Below, one piece after another: positions 56,118 through 64,000 of a stretch of 64,000 nt of DNA; the stretch's first letter is position 1, and the number at the start of each line of letters is the position of its first letter. The stretch lies in NCBI GenBank assembly GCA_016218085.1, contig JACREY010000012.1, positions 434,001 through 498,000 on the forward strand, read 5' to 3'. The position numbers were made by a program, and so were the translations under genes. The stretch is from Ignavibacteriota bacterium. GTDB taxonomy: Bacteria > Bacteroidota > Ignavibacteria > Tepidaquicellales > Tepidaquicellaceae. The notes under the pieces were generated by a model that saw nothing but the letters and a program-made list of their open reading frames with translations, made no database searches and was not told the DNA's origin.

Positions 56118-58103
56118 ATGAAAACATTTATCGATGTATGTTGTAAAGAATGCTGGCACAGTCTCGAGAAACCCTGCGACCAATTCGTAAGGTGCTGTAC
56201 AGAAGGCCCTTTGTGCCATCACAATCCGGAGTGCGAAAAGAAATTCAAAAAACTGAACCAGTCGCTTACTTATAAAGAGCACGATTTACCGATAATATTT
56301 ATAGGAAAGGGAACTTGCGGACTTGCTTCCGGAGCGCAGAAGACTGAAGATGCCATCAGGGCAGAGCTGGATAAACTGAAAATCAAAGCAATCATTGAAA
56401 CTACGGGCTGTGTGGGATACTGCGCAAAAGAGCCGATAGTGGATATTAAGCTTCCGGGAAAGGACAGAATTTCCTATTGTGAAGTGACACCCAAGATAGT
56501 GCCAAAGCTTATTCAGAAAACGCTGGTTGATAAGGGCGTGTACAAGGAAAATTTCCTTGGTAAATACGGTCCTACTGAAAACGGATATTCGAATATCAAT
56601 GAAATAGATTTCTTCAAGAGGCAAATGAAGGTTGTGCTTGAGAATTGCGGCGTGATAAATCCTTCCCTTATCGATTCATACATTGCTCACGGAGGATTCA
56701 AGGCGCTCGATAAGGTGCTTACACATCACAAACCTGAGGAAGTCGTGAAAGATATTCTTTCAAGCGGACTGAGAGGACGCGGCGGTGGCGGATTTCCGAC
56801 AGGAAAGAAATGGGAATTTGCTTTAAAACAGAAGTCGGAACAGAAGTATATAATCTGCAATGCAGACGAAGGCGACCCGGGTGCATTTATGGACCGCTCG
56901 GTTCTTGAAAGCGACCCGTATAAAGTGGTGGAAGGAATGCTGATTGGCGGTTATGCAATCGGAGCTTCTATTGGATACATATACTGCCGTGCGGAATATC
57001 CTCTCGCAATAGCAAGACTCGAAGAAGCAATCAGGGACTGCAAGAAATACGGACTGCTCGGAAAAAATATTCTCAACAGCGGATTTGATTTTGAACTAAA
57101 AATTAAAAAAGGGGCAGGCGCATTTGTGTGCGGAGAAGAAACTGCACTTATCGCTTCCATAGAAGGCAAACGCGGAATGCCCAAACCCAGACCTCCTTAT
57201 CCTGCAGTATCCGGTTTATGGAACAAACCTACCGTTATAAATAACGTGGAAACATTTGCAAATGTCGCACAGGTATTTATAAAAGGACCCGAATGGTATG
57301 CAAAGCTCGGAACAAAAACGAGCAAGGGAACAAAGGTGTTTGCACTTAGCGGAAAAATAAAGAACACGGGACTCGTGGAAGTGCCGATGGGTATAACATT
57401 GAGAGAGGTCGTTTTTGAAATAGGCGGCGGCATTCCGAATAATAAAAAATTCAAGGCTGTGCAGATTGGCGGACCTTCGGGCGGATGTCTTCCTGATAAG
57501 GTAATGGATACAGTTGTAGATTATGAATCACTAAAGACAGTTGGCGCGATGATGGGCTCAGGAGGACTTGTTGTAATGGATGAAGAAACTTGCATGGTTG
57601 ACGTTGCAAAATATTTCCTCACATTTATTCAGAATGAATCCTGCGGAAAATGCGTTCCGTGCCGTGAAGGTACAAAACGCATGCTGGAAATAATTGAAAA
57701 AATCCCGATGAGTTACAGGAATACAAAGAATAAAATCGACCAGTTACAGAGATTCAAAGGAATAATTCACCTTCAGAGACTTGCAGACGTAATCAAGGAT
57801 ACATCGCTCTGCGGACTCGGGCAGTCAGCTCCGAATCCGGTACTTTCAGGTCTTAAGTATTTCAAAGATGAATATGAAGAACATCTTTACGACAGAAAAT
57901 GCTCTGCGGGCGTATGCAAAGAGCTGCTGACTTTCACAGTGAACAATGACCTGTGCGAAGGATGCGGTCTGTGCGCAAGGAAATGTCCTGTCGAAGCAAT
58001 AATGGGCGAGAAGAAACAGGCTCATTATATCATTCAGGACAGATGCATAAGATGCGGTATGTGCGTTGATTCGTGCAAGTTTGAAGCAATCGATGTGGAG
58101 TAA
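56118..58103 (+). CDS. hydB: [FeFe]-hydrogenase subunit B (NuoF-like flavin/NADH module)
   Basis: A 661-aa NADH-binding subunit. Order: a Cys-rich N-terminal extension (8 Cys in residues 8-39, 'VCCKECWHSLEKPC'), a thioredoxin-like [2Fe-2S] domain ('GKGTCGLASGAQ', 'TTGCVGYCAKEP'), then the FMN/NADH domain ('LRGRGGGGFPTGKKW', 'NADEGDPGAFMDRS', 'CGEETALIASIEGKRGMPK'). A [4Fe-4S] site follows ('ESCGKCVPCREG' plus a distal Cys in 'LCGLGQ'), and two C-terminal ferredoxin clusters end the chain ('CEGCGLCARKCP', 'CIRCGMCVDSC'). It exchanges electrons between NAD(H), ferredoxin and HydA. The absence of nuo genes excludes complex I. A dispersed repeat occupies the gap to hydA. Confidence 0.95.
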   Translation: MKTFIDVCCKECWHSLEKPCDQFVRCCTEGPLCHHNPECEKKFKKLNQSLTYKEHDLPIIFIGKGTCGLASGAQKTEDAIRAELDKLKIKAIIETTGCVGYCAKEPIVDIKLPGKDRISYCEVTPKIVPKLIQKTLVDKGVYKENFLGKYGPTENGYSNINEIDFFKRQMKVVLENCGVINPSLIDSYIAHGGFKALDKVLTHHKPEEVVKDILSSGLRGRGGGGFPTGKKWEFALKQKSEQKYIICNADEGDPGAFMDRSVLESDPYKVVEGMLIGGYAIGASIGYIYCRAEYPLAIARLEEAIRDCKKYGLLGKNILNSGFDFELKIKKGAGAFVCGEETALIASIEGKRGMPKPRPPYPAVSGLWNKPTVINNVETFANVAQVFIKGPEWYAKLGTKTSKGTKVFALSGKIKNTGLVEVPMGITLREVVFEIGGGIPNNKKFKAVQIGGPSGGCLPDKVMDTVVDYESLKTVGAMMGSGGLVVMDEETCMVDVAKYFLTFIQNESCGKCVPCREGTKRMLEIIEKIPMSYRNTKNKIDQLQRFKGIIHLQRLADVIKDTSLCGLGQSAPNPVLSGLKYFKDEYEEHLYDRKCSAGVCKELLTFTVNNDLCEGCGLCARKCPVEAIMGEKKQAHYIIQDRCIRCGMCVDSCKFEAIDVE

Positions 58104-58150
58104 TTGTCTGAATTGGGATTCTTTGGATTAAAGGATTATTGGATTCAGAA
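58104..58150. repeat. GGATT-type dispersed repeat, copy 2, between hydB and hydA
   Basis: Starts immediately after the hydB stop as 'TTGTCTGAATTGGGATTC' and continues with GGATT blocks spaced by 5-6 bases. The opening matches the copy at 43640. It fills over half of the 86-base gap between hydB and hydA, so it would be part of the hyd transcript. Confidence 0.55.
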
Positions 58151-58189
58151 TAAAATAAACAGAAAATAAAAATTTTATAATAATAGGTT

Positions 58190-59905
58190 ATGGTAGAATT
58201 AACAATAAATAAGATAAAAGTAAACGCCGAAGAAGGAATGACTATTCTAGATGCTGCTAAAAAAGCCGGCATTGCCATTCCGACTTTATGCCACCTGAAG
58301 GATTTATTCCCGACAGGCGCATGCAGAATCTGTTCTGTGGAAGTGGAAGGTCAGAGAGGCCTGATACCAAGCTGTGCTTATCCGGTATCCGAGGGAATGA
58401 TAGTCGATACAAATTCCCCGAGAGTAAGAAGAGCTAGGAAAACTATCGTCGAACTGCTGATAGAAAATCATCCGCAGGATTGCCTTGTATGTGTGAGAAA
58501 TAAAAACTGCGAGCTACAGGATTTATCGGCACAGTACGGCGTGCGCGAGCACAGGTATGCAGGTGAAGCAAAAGAGCATGCAATAGATTTGTCAAGTCCC
58601 TCGCTTGAAAGAGACCCTGCTAAGTGCATACTATGCGGCAGGTGTGTGAGAGTCTGCAATGAAGTGCAGAATGTTGGCGCAATAGATTTTACGAACAGGG
58701 GATTCCAGAGCACGGTAACGACTCCTTACAACAAGGGAATAAACATCAGCGACTGCATATTATGCGGTCAGTGCATACTTGTTTGTCCCACCGCTGCCCT
58801 TAGAGAAAAAAGTGCTTCCAAGGAAGTATCAAATGCCCTTAACAGCAAATCAAAATACTGCGTGGCACAGATAGCGCCTGCAGTAAGGGCTTCGCTGGGT
58901 GAGGAATACAATATGCCGCTTGGCGCAGACGTTACGGGACAGATTGTGACCGGACTGAGAAGACTTGGGTTTAAAAAAGTATTTGATACTAACTTTGCTG
59001 CGGACCTCACAATTATGGAAGAGGCTACAGAACTGATAAACAGAGTTACGAAGAATAAACCACTGCCGATGTTTACAAGCTGCTGCCCCGGTTGGGTAAA
59101 GTATATCGAGCATAATAAACCAAATCTGTTAAATCATGTTTCCACGTGCAAATCGCCTCACGAAATGGAAGGCGCGATTTTAAAGACATACTATGCAAAA
59201 AAAATGGGAATAGACCCGAAGGATATATATGTCGTTTCGATTATGCCCTGTACTGTTAAAAAGTTTGAATCTCACAGACCCGAATTAAGCGAAGAGCACC
59301 TTGCAGATGTGGACGCAGTCTTGACAACAAGAGAACTTGTAAGATTCTTTAATATGGCTGGAATAGATTTTGCTGATCTGCCCCAGGATAATTTCGATAA
59401 TCCGCTCGGCGAATCAACCGGAGCCGCAGTAATTTTCGGAACAAGCGGCGGCGTAATGGAAGCAGCTTTGAGAACCGCTTATAATATGCTGACAGGAAAA
59501 GAACTTGAAAAACTTGAATTCGATGACATAAGAGGATTCGACGGAGTAAAAGAATTATCTATCAAAGTAAACGATTTACAGCTTAATGTAGCGGTAGTAA
59601 ACGGAGTCGGCAACGTTGCAAAGATACTAGATGACGTAGAGCAGGGTATTTGCAAATATCATTTCATAGAAGTGATGGCATGTCCCGGCGGATGCATAAA
59701 CGGCGGCGGCCAGCCGATTCACAGTAAACCGGAAAAATTAATGAAGAGAGTAAAAGCTTTATATTCGATTGACAGCAAGATGTTCCACAGAAAATCGCAC
59801 GAAAATGAAGCGGTGAAAACTCTGTATAAGGAATTCTTCGTAGAACCAAACAGCCATAAAGCGCACGAAATTCTGCATACTTCGTATACACCGAGAAAAA
59901 AATAA
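58190..59905 (+). CDS. hydA: [FeFe]-hydrogenase catalytic subunit (group A, trimeric bifurcating type)
   Basis: A 571-aa catalytic subunit that makes or splits H2. Domain order: [2Fe-2S] (Cys34, 45, 48, 62); His-Cys [4Fe-4S] ('HPQDCLVCVRNKNC', His94, Cys98, 101, 107); two ferredoxin clusters (Cys146-156 and Cys189-199); then the H-cluster domain. The three H-cluster signatures are complete: 'FTSCCPGW' (Cys298 and Cys299), 'MPCTVKKFE' (Cys354) and 'EVMACPGGCINGGGQP' (Cys498, Cys502). The extra Cys298 is the proton-transfer residue of active enzymes. The C-terminal 'HKAHEILHTSYTP' is typical of the trimeric HydABC class. No maturation genes (hydEFG) are in the window. Confidence 0.97.
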   Translation: MVELTINKIKVNAEEGMTILDAAKKAGIAIPTLCHLKDLFPTGACRICSVEVEGQRGLIPSCAYPVSEGMIVDTNSPRVRRARKTIVELLIENHPQDCLVCVRNKNCELQDLSAQYGVREHRYAGEAKEHAIDLSSPSLERDPAKCILCGRCVRVCNEVQNVGAIDFTNRGFQSTVTTPYNKGINISDCILCGQCILVCPTAALREKSASKEVSNALNSKSKYCVAQIAPAVRASLGEEYNMPLGADVTGQIVTGLRRLGFKKVFDTNFAADLTIMEEATELINRVTKNKPLPMFTSCCPGWVKYIEHNKPNLLNHVSTCKSPHEMEGAILKTYYAKKMGIDPKDIYVVSIMPCTVKKFESHRPELSEEHLADVDAVLTTRELVRFFNMAGIDFADLPQDNFDNPLGESTGAAVIFGTSGGVMEAALRTAYNMLTGKELEKLEFDDIRGFDGVKELSIKVNDLQLNVAVVNGVGNVAKILDDVEQGICKYHFIEVMACPGGCINGGGQPIHSKPEKLMKRVKALYSIDSKMFHRKSHENEAVKTLYKEFFVEPNSHKAHEILHTSYTPRKK

Positions 59906-59915
59906 ATTGTGAATA

Positions 59916-61889
59916 ATGACGGACGGTATAGTTCAGACAATCCCGTATCTTTGTAAAAGATGTTATTCCTGTGTCAGAGAATGCCCCGCAATCGCCATAA
60001 GGGTGGAAAGCGGACAGGCCGTTGTAATACCTGACAGGTGCATCAGCTGCGGACATTGTGTTACGGTGTGCTCTCAGAATGCAAAAAGCATTAAAAGCGA
60101 CGTTGACATGGTGATGAACGGAATTCTCGGAAGCGGAAAGGCAATCGCGATGATTGCACCATCATTTCCGGCTTCATTTCCTGATACCTTCGGAAGAATT
60201 CCGACAGCTTTAAGGAAACTCGGATTTATGAATGTCGTCGAAACCGCATTTGGAGCAGATCTGGTCAGCAATGTATATGTGGATGAACTTCAGAGCAATC
60301 CGGATGTTACCATCATCAGCTCTGCTTGCCCCGCTGTTTATAATTATATCGAAAGCTATTACTGCGAACTTGTTCCAAAGCTTGCAAAAATAGTTTCACC
60401 TATGATTGCAATGGGAAGGTACCTGAAAAAAAATTACGGTGATGATATTAAAACCGTTTTTATAGGTCCCTGCATTGCAAAAAAAAGTGAAATACTGAAC
60501 CCGCAGGTGGAAGGCCTGATTGACGCTGTGCTGACTTTTGAAGAATTGAAGGAAATACTGGAAGACAAAAATATTGACATCAGGAATCTGCCGAAATCGG
60601 ATTTCGACCCGCCGCATTCTTATATGGGCAAATCCTATCCTCTGGCCGGCGGACTTTTGAAATCGGCCGATATATCGGGAGATATTCTGGAAAAGGAAAT
60701 TATTGTAGTGGAAGGGAAAAATAAGGTTGAGGAAATTCTTAACGAACTTCTGCACAATAAAATTAATGCTAAGTTTATCGACATACTTTTTTGCGAAGGA
60801 TGCATTTCGGGTCCTGCAGTGGACAGCAACCTGAATTATTATTCGCGCAGGGCGAAAGTGATAGATTATATCGAGCATCAGAATAGAATGGTAGATAAAC
60901 TTGTATGGAAAAGTAATATTTATAACAACAGGGAACTGGATTTATCGAGGACATTTGAATACAAGGATAAAAGAATCGAAACACCCGATGAAGAAAAAAT
61001 CAGGGAAATTCTTGCTCAGTCTAATAAGTTAACAAGACAGGATGAACTTAACTGCGGCTCGTGCGGATATAAAACATGCAGGGAATATGCTATTGCAATC
61101 GCAAAAGGACTCGCAGAAAATGACATGTGCCTGCCTTACTTAATCGACAAGCTCGAAAAAGCATATATAGATTTAAAGGAAACACAGGAACAGCTTCAGT
61201 CAGCTGAAAAACTGGCTTCGATAGGACAGCTTGCTGCAGGCGTTGCGCATGAAATCAATAATCCGCTTGGTACTATACTGCTTTATACGTCTTTGATAAA
61301 AAAAGAAATCAGTAAGAGAGCCGAAAATCCCCAGACAATTGAGGACCTCGAGCTGATTGCAGAAGAAACAAACAGGTGCAAGAATATAGTTTCTAATCTT
61401 TTGAACTTTGCAAGACAGGGGCAGATGAAGATTTCGGAAGTGGATGTATTCGATTTGATAAACGGAATACTGAAAACCGTCAGACTTAGACCGGAATTCA
61501 AGGGGATTTCTTTTAACGTGGAAAGCGAAGCGGATGAAACAGTTATTCCCGGCGACGGAGACCAGCTGAAGCAGGTATTTCTGAATGTGATAAACAATGC
61601 TTGCGAAGCTATGGAAGAAAGAACTGTAAAGAAAATATCAGTCAGGCTTCTGAAAGACGACAGATATTTCGTTACGGAAATCACGGATACCGGAAACGGA
61701 ATACCGAAAGAAAACATGAACAAGCTATTTACACCGTTTTTCACAACAAAGAAAATCGGAAAAGGCACCGGTTTGGGATTGGCAATTTCATACGGAATTA
61801 TTAAAATGCATAAAGGAGATATCAGGGTGAAAAGCTCTGTAGGAGAAGGCACTACATTTATTATCAGGCTGCCTTTAAGCAGTAACTAA
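59916..61889 (+). CDS. sensory [FeFe]-hydrogenase fused to a histidine kinase
   Basis: A 657-aa soluble fusion. Two ferredoxin clusters (Cys13-23, Cys42-52) lead to a hydrogenase large-subunit domain (about 70-330) with modified H-cluster motifs. 'SSACPAVYNYIE' keeps the ligand Cys138 but has Ala in place of the proton-transfer Cys; 'IGPCIAKKSE' is intact (Cys186); 'LFCEGCISGP' (Cys293, 296) replaces the usual MACPGGC form. A second iron-sulfur domain follows ('NCGSCGYKTC', Cys380, 383, 388, 405), then HisKA ('AAGVAHEINNPLG', His445) and HATPase ('DTGNGIPKENM', 'GKGTGLGLAISYG'). This is the layout of histidine-kinase-linked group C hydrogenases, thought to sense H2. It lies 10 bases after hydA. 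Confidence 0.93.
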   Translation: MTDGIVQTIPYLCKRCYSCVRECPAIAIRVESGQAVVIPDRCISCGHCVTVCSQNAKSIKSDVDMVMNGILGSGKAIAMIAPSFPASFPDTFGRIPTALRKLGFMNVVETAFGADLVSNVYVDELQSNPDVTIISSACPAVYNYIESYYCELVPKLAKIVSPMIAMGRYLKKNYGDDIKTVFIGPCIAKKSEILNPQVEGLIDAVLTFEELKEILEDKNIDIRNLPKSDFDPPHSYMGKSYPLAGGLLKSADISGDILEKEIIVVEGKNKVEEILNELLHNKINAKFIDILFCEGCISGPAVDSNLNYYSRRAKVIDYIEHQNRMVDKLVWKSNIYNNRELDLSRTFEYKDKRIETPDEEKIREILAQSNKLTRQDELNCGSCGYKTCREYAIAIAKGLAENDMCLPYLIDKLEKAYIDLKETQEQLQSAEKLASIGQLAAGVAHEINNPLGTILLYTSLIKKEISKRAENPQTIEDLELIAEETNRCKNIVSNLLNFARQGQMKISEVDVFDLINGILKTVRLRPEFKGISFNVESEADETVIPGDGDQLKQVFLNVINNACEAMEERTVKKISVRLLKDDRYFVTEITDTGNGIPKENMNKLFTPFFTTKKIGKGTGLGLAISYGIIKMHKGDIRVKSSVGEGTTFIIRLPLSSN

Positions 61890-61918
61890 AGAATTTAAAA
61901 AATTAAAATTATAAGAAA

Positions 61919-62332
61919 ATGGAGAACTTAAACAAGAAAATTTTACTGGTCGACGATGACCTTGACTTGCTGGAGCAGAATAAAATGCTCCTGGAATCAA
62001 AAGGATATAAGGTTGTTACAGCAAGCAATATGAAAGATGCAATGGATACCTTCAAAAAGGAAAAACCCGATGCCTGCGTGCTCGATCTTATAATGGAAGA
62101 GCATGATGCGGGATTTGTGCTTTCGCATAAGATTAAAAGAGATGAATACGGTAAAACTATTCCGGTATTCCTTCTGACTTCGGCAACTTATGTGACAGGA
62201 ATGAAATTCGGCGCCTCTACAAGCGAAGAGCAGGAATGGATTCACGCTGACGGATGGTTCGACAAGCCGATAAATATCGAACAACTTACCACAAAACTCG
62301 AAGAATCATTCGAAGAATACAAGAAAAAATAA
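61919..62332 (+). CDS. single-domain response regulator (receiver)
   Basis: A 137-aa stand-alone receiver, probable partner of the hydrogenase-kinase encoded 29 bases upstream. The acidic pocket is 'LLVDDDLD', the phosphorylation site is Asp56 in 'CVLDLIMEEHDAGF', the switch residue is in 'LLTSAT' and the conserved Lys in 'WFDKPI'. A 10-residue insertion ('GASTSEEQEWIHADG') sits before the last strand. No output domain is present, so it must pass the signal on or act by protein contact. It shares the 'LDxxMxExDxGF' wording with the receiver at 54475. Confidence 0.92.
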   Translation: MENLNKKILLVDDDLDLLEQNKMLLESKGYKVVTASNMKDAMDTFKKEKPDACVLDLIMEEHDAGFVLSHKIKRDEYGKTIPVFLLTSATYVTGMKFGASTSEEQEWIHADGWFDKPINIEQLTTKLEESFEEYKKK

Positions 62333-62384
62333 ATTTGACACGGTTGCATTAATTATTAATTTAGAAACAGAACAGGATAAATAA

Positions 62385-63893
62385 GTGGAAGAAATTAAAC
62401 AGGAAGAAATTAAACAGGAAGAAATAAAACCGAAAGTGTTAATCGTGGATGACGAGCGCGGACTGAGAATCGGAACGAAGAGAATTCTTCAGAGCGAAGG
62501 ATATATTGTCGACGTTGCTGAAAACGGTACGGAAGGAATCGAACTCGGAACGAAAAACGATTACGACCTTGCTATCATAGACCTGAAGATGCCTGATGTG
62601 GACGGAATTGAAGTGCTGAAAACAATTAAAAAATCCAGACCGAATACAATCTGCTATATTGCAACTGCATTTGCGAGCTTCGATACTGCAATCGAGGCGA
62701 CCAAACTCGGTGCGCAAAGTTACATACCAAAGCCATTCACTACCGAGGAGCTTTTAAAGCATCTCGAAACCGGATTTGAAAAAAGACTTCTGATATTGGA
62801 ATCGGAAAGACTGAGAAAAGAAAGAGAAGAGAGACTTCTTGAAATTGCTTATGAAAAATCAAGACTGAATACAATTGTAAACTCCATCGCTGACGGAGTT
62901 ATAGTGGTAAATAAGACAGGAGAGCTTGTGTTGTTTAATCCCGCTTCTCTGAAATTTTTCGAGCTGAATGAAATTATTATAGGTGAAAAAATTCTCGGAA
63001 TACTCCCCGGTGAAATATCGGATTTGATTAAAAAAATTCTGGAGACTGAAAAATACGAAAATAAATCATATTCATCTCAGGTCGAACTGAAACCCAACAG
63101 GGAATTGTTTGTGGATGTTACCTGTTCACCCGTTCCGCATCCCGACGGCTCACTTGCAGGCGTCGTTATAGTTATAAATAATATTACTGAACTTAAGAAA
63201 CTCGAACACGTGAAGTCGCAGTTCGTATCTATGGTAGCTCACGAACTGAAAGCCCCGATGGCAGCAGTGATGGGATTTATGAACCTGATTCTCGACGACA
63301 GCATGGGAATAAAACCTGAACAGCAGAAAGATTATATTTCCCGTTCAACCAAGCGCCTGCAGGGTCTGATTGAAATGGTGAACGATCTGCTCGATATCTC
63401 AAGAATGGAAATCAAGAAGAAGGAAAGGGAAATCAAAGAACTCAACATTGCGGAAATACTTAAGTCTAATGTTGACTTCCTCGAACTTGAACTTAAGAAA
63501 AAAGGTGTTACTGTCACTTCAAACTTCGAAGCTGACTTGCCTCCTGTCAAGGCCGATAACAACGAAATAAACAGACTGTATACAAATATTTTAAGCAATG
63601 CGTTAAAATATAATAAGGATAACGGAACGATAGATATTTCTGTATATAAATCCGGCAGCTTTGTCGTCTCGAAAATTTCAGATACGGGTATCGGTATGAA
63701 ACCTGCTGAAAAGGAAAAACTTTTTCAGGAATTTTTCAGGGTTAAAAATGACCAGACAAGAAATATTCCCGGCACGGGGCTCGGTCTTGCCATCGTGAAA
63801 AGAATTGTCGAATCATATTCGGGTAAAATCGAAGTTGAAAGCGAATTTGGCAAGGGAACAACTTTTATAATCAAATTTCCATTTAAACATTAA
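62385..63893 (+). CDS. REC-PAS-histidine kinase (response-regulator/kinase hybrid)
   Basis: A 502-aa cytoplasmic protein: receiver (about 15-135; 'LIVDDERG', Asp66 in 'AIIDLKMPDVDG', 'PKPF'), coiled linker (about 135-160), PAS (about 160-270, 'NTIVNSIADGVIVVNKTGE'), HisKA with 'MVAHELKAPMAAVMG' (His286) and HATPase ('DTGIGMKPAEK', 'GTGLGLAIVKRI'). The start GTG 62385 is supported by AGGA at 62374-62377. Three 15-base near-copies right after the start encode EEIKQ repeats. It can receive phosphate from the upstream kinase and signal through its own His, so it is placed as a second tier of the hydrogen phosphorelay by inference. Confidence 0.92.
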   Translation: MEEIKQEEIKQEEIKPKVLIVDDERGLRIGTKRILQSEGYIVDVAENGTEGIELGTKNDYDLAIIDLKMPDVDGIEVLKTIKKSRPNTICYIATAFASFDTAIEATKLGAQSYIPKPFTTEELLKHLETGFEKRLLILESERLRKEREERLLEIAYEKSRLNTIVNSIADGVIVVNKTGELVLFNPASLKFFELNEIIIGEKILGILPGEISDLIKKILETEKYENKSYSSQVELKPNRELFVDVTCSPVPHPDGSLAGVVIVINNITELKKLEHVKSQFVSMVAHELKAPMAAVMGFMNLILDDSMGIKPEQQKDYISRSTKRLQGLIEMVNDLLDISRMEIKKKEREIKELNIAEILKSNVDFLELELKKKGVTVTSNFEADLPPVKADNNEINRLYTNILSNALKYNKDNGTIDISVYKSGSFVVSKISDTGIGMKPAEKEKLFQEFFRVKNDQTRNIPGTGLGLAIVKRIVESYSGKIEVESEFGKGTTFIIKFPFKH

Positions 63894-63900
63894 ATTTTAC

Positions 63901-63932
63901 AGACTGCCGCAGTTTTAAAACGGCGGCGGTCT
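63901..63932 (+). terminator. G/C-rich hairpin after the last kinase gene
   Basis: AGACTGCCGC (63901-63910) pairs with GCGGCGGTCT (63923-63932) with one G-T pair. It starts 7 bases after the stop codon but no T run follows, so it may end or stabilise the transcript rather than act as a classical terminator. Confidence 0.5.
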
Positions 63933-64000
63933 AAATCATTTCTTCGCCTGCCCTAAAAATCAGTGAATTTTTATATCATTTTTATATGTTACAAAATGTA

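Noticed and set aside
53993-58103. Respiratory complex I (nuoE/nuoF) fragment
   Set aside because: No other nuo genes are present and the genes are directly joined to an [FeFe]-hydrogenase catalytic subunit and a TM1266-type gene.
61283-61852. 189-codon minus-strand frame inside the hydrogenase-kinase gene
   Set aside because: Antisense to HisKA/HATPase motifs; Ser/Phe-rich shadow frame.

Overview
The window looks like a contig piece from an anaerobic or facultative member of the Ignavibacteria/Chlorobi branch of Bacteroidota. The reasons are several secreted proteins ending in the Por/type IX secretion (T9SS) signature built around 'SQNYPNPFNP', an A/T-rich base composition, few Shine-Dalgarno sites, LPS/Kdo genes, an ammonia-forming nitrite reductase and an electron-bifurcating type [FeFe]-hydrogenase. 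The assignment is inferred from protein style only; no rRNA or tRNA gene was seen.

Layout. (1) 1-10.4 kb, plus strand: the tail of a surface-polysaccharide locus (methyltransferase cut by the window edge, AsnB-type amidotransferase, bi-domain oxidoreductase, alpha/alpha-barrel protein, DPAGT1/MraY-like phosphosugar transferase, DUF354 glycosyltransferase-like protein, Wzi-like outer membrane protein), then a small outer membrane barrel and a bidirectional terminator. (2) 10.5-19.4 kb, minus strand: a compact eight-gene run (isochorismatase-like, PlsC, KdsB, GNAT, PyrG, P-type ATPase, glutathione peroxidase, C-terminal half of MetH). (3) 19.5-24.9 kb: PIG-L deacetylase, a very large multi-PAS hybrid histidine kinase, a TM2 protein and a small unknown. 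(4) 24.9-30.2 kb, minus strand: a nitrite-ammonification locus (ferredoxin-like protein, structured leader, porin, methyltransferase, NrfH, NrfA) with a CRP/FNR-type palindrome at its head. (5) 30.5-39 kb: a T9SS cargo protein, then penicillin acylase-KsgA-Mfd on the minus strand. (6) 39-53.6 kb, minus strand: a surface/secretome island with an Omp28-like protein, two gingipain-like C25 peptidases with matching C-terminal halves, six small signal-peptide proteins in two or more duplicated sets (one lacks a normal start codon), a broken T9SS gene and another barrel. (7) 54-64 kb: a hydrogen locus with divergent arms: NuoE-like protein and receiver on the minus strand; TM1266-type regulator, HydC, HydB, HydA, a sensory [FeFe]-hydrogenase fused to a histidine kinase, a receiver and a REC-PAS-kinase on the plus strand.

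How it fits together. The catalytic HydABC set would couple NAD(H) and ferredoxin to H2. The neighbouring hydrogenase-kinase fusion keeps most H-cluster ligands but has an altered pocket, so it is best read as a H2 or redox sensor that feeds single-domain receivers and a second kinase. No DNA-binding output domain lies in the window, so the end of this phosphorelay is unknown. The nrf locus would supply a respiratory electron sink for the same anaerobic lifestyle.

The most interesting points are the H2-sensing phosphorelay, the 25 x 9-bp tandem array and GGATT-type dispersed repeat placed inside the hydrogenase gene string, the nested hairpin/anti-Shine-Dalgarno leader in the nrf locus, the MetH half-gene, and the duplicated and decaying secretome island.
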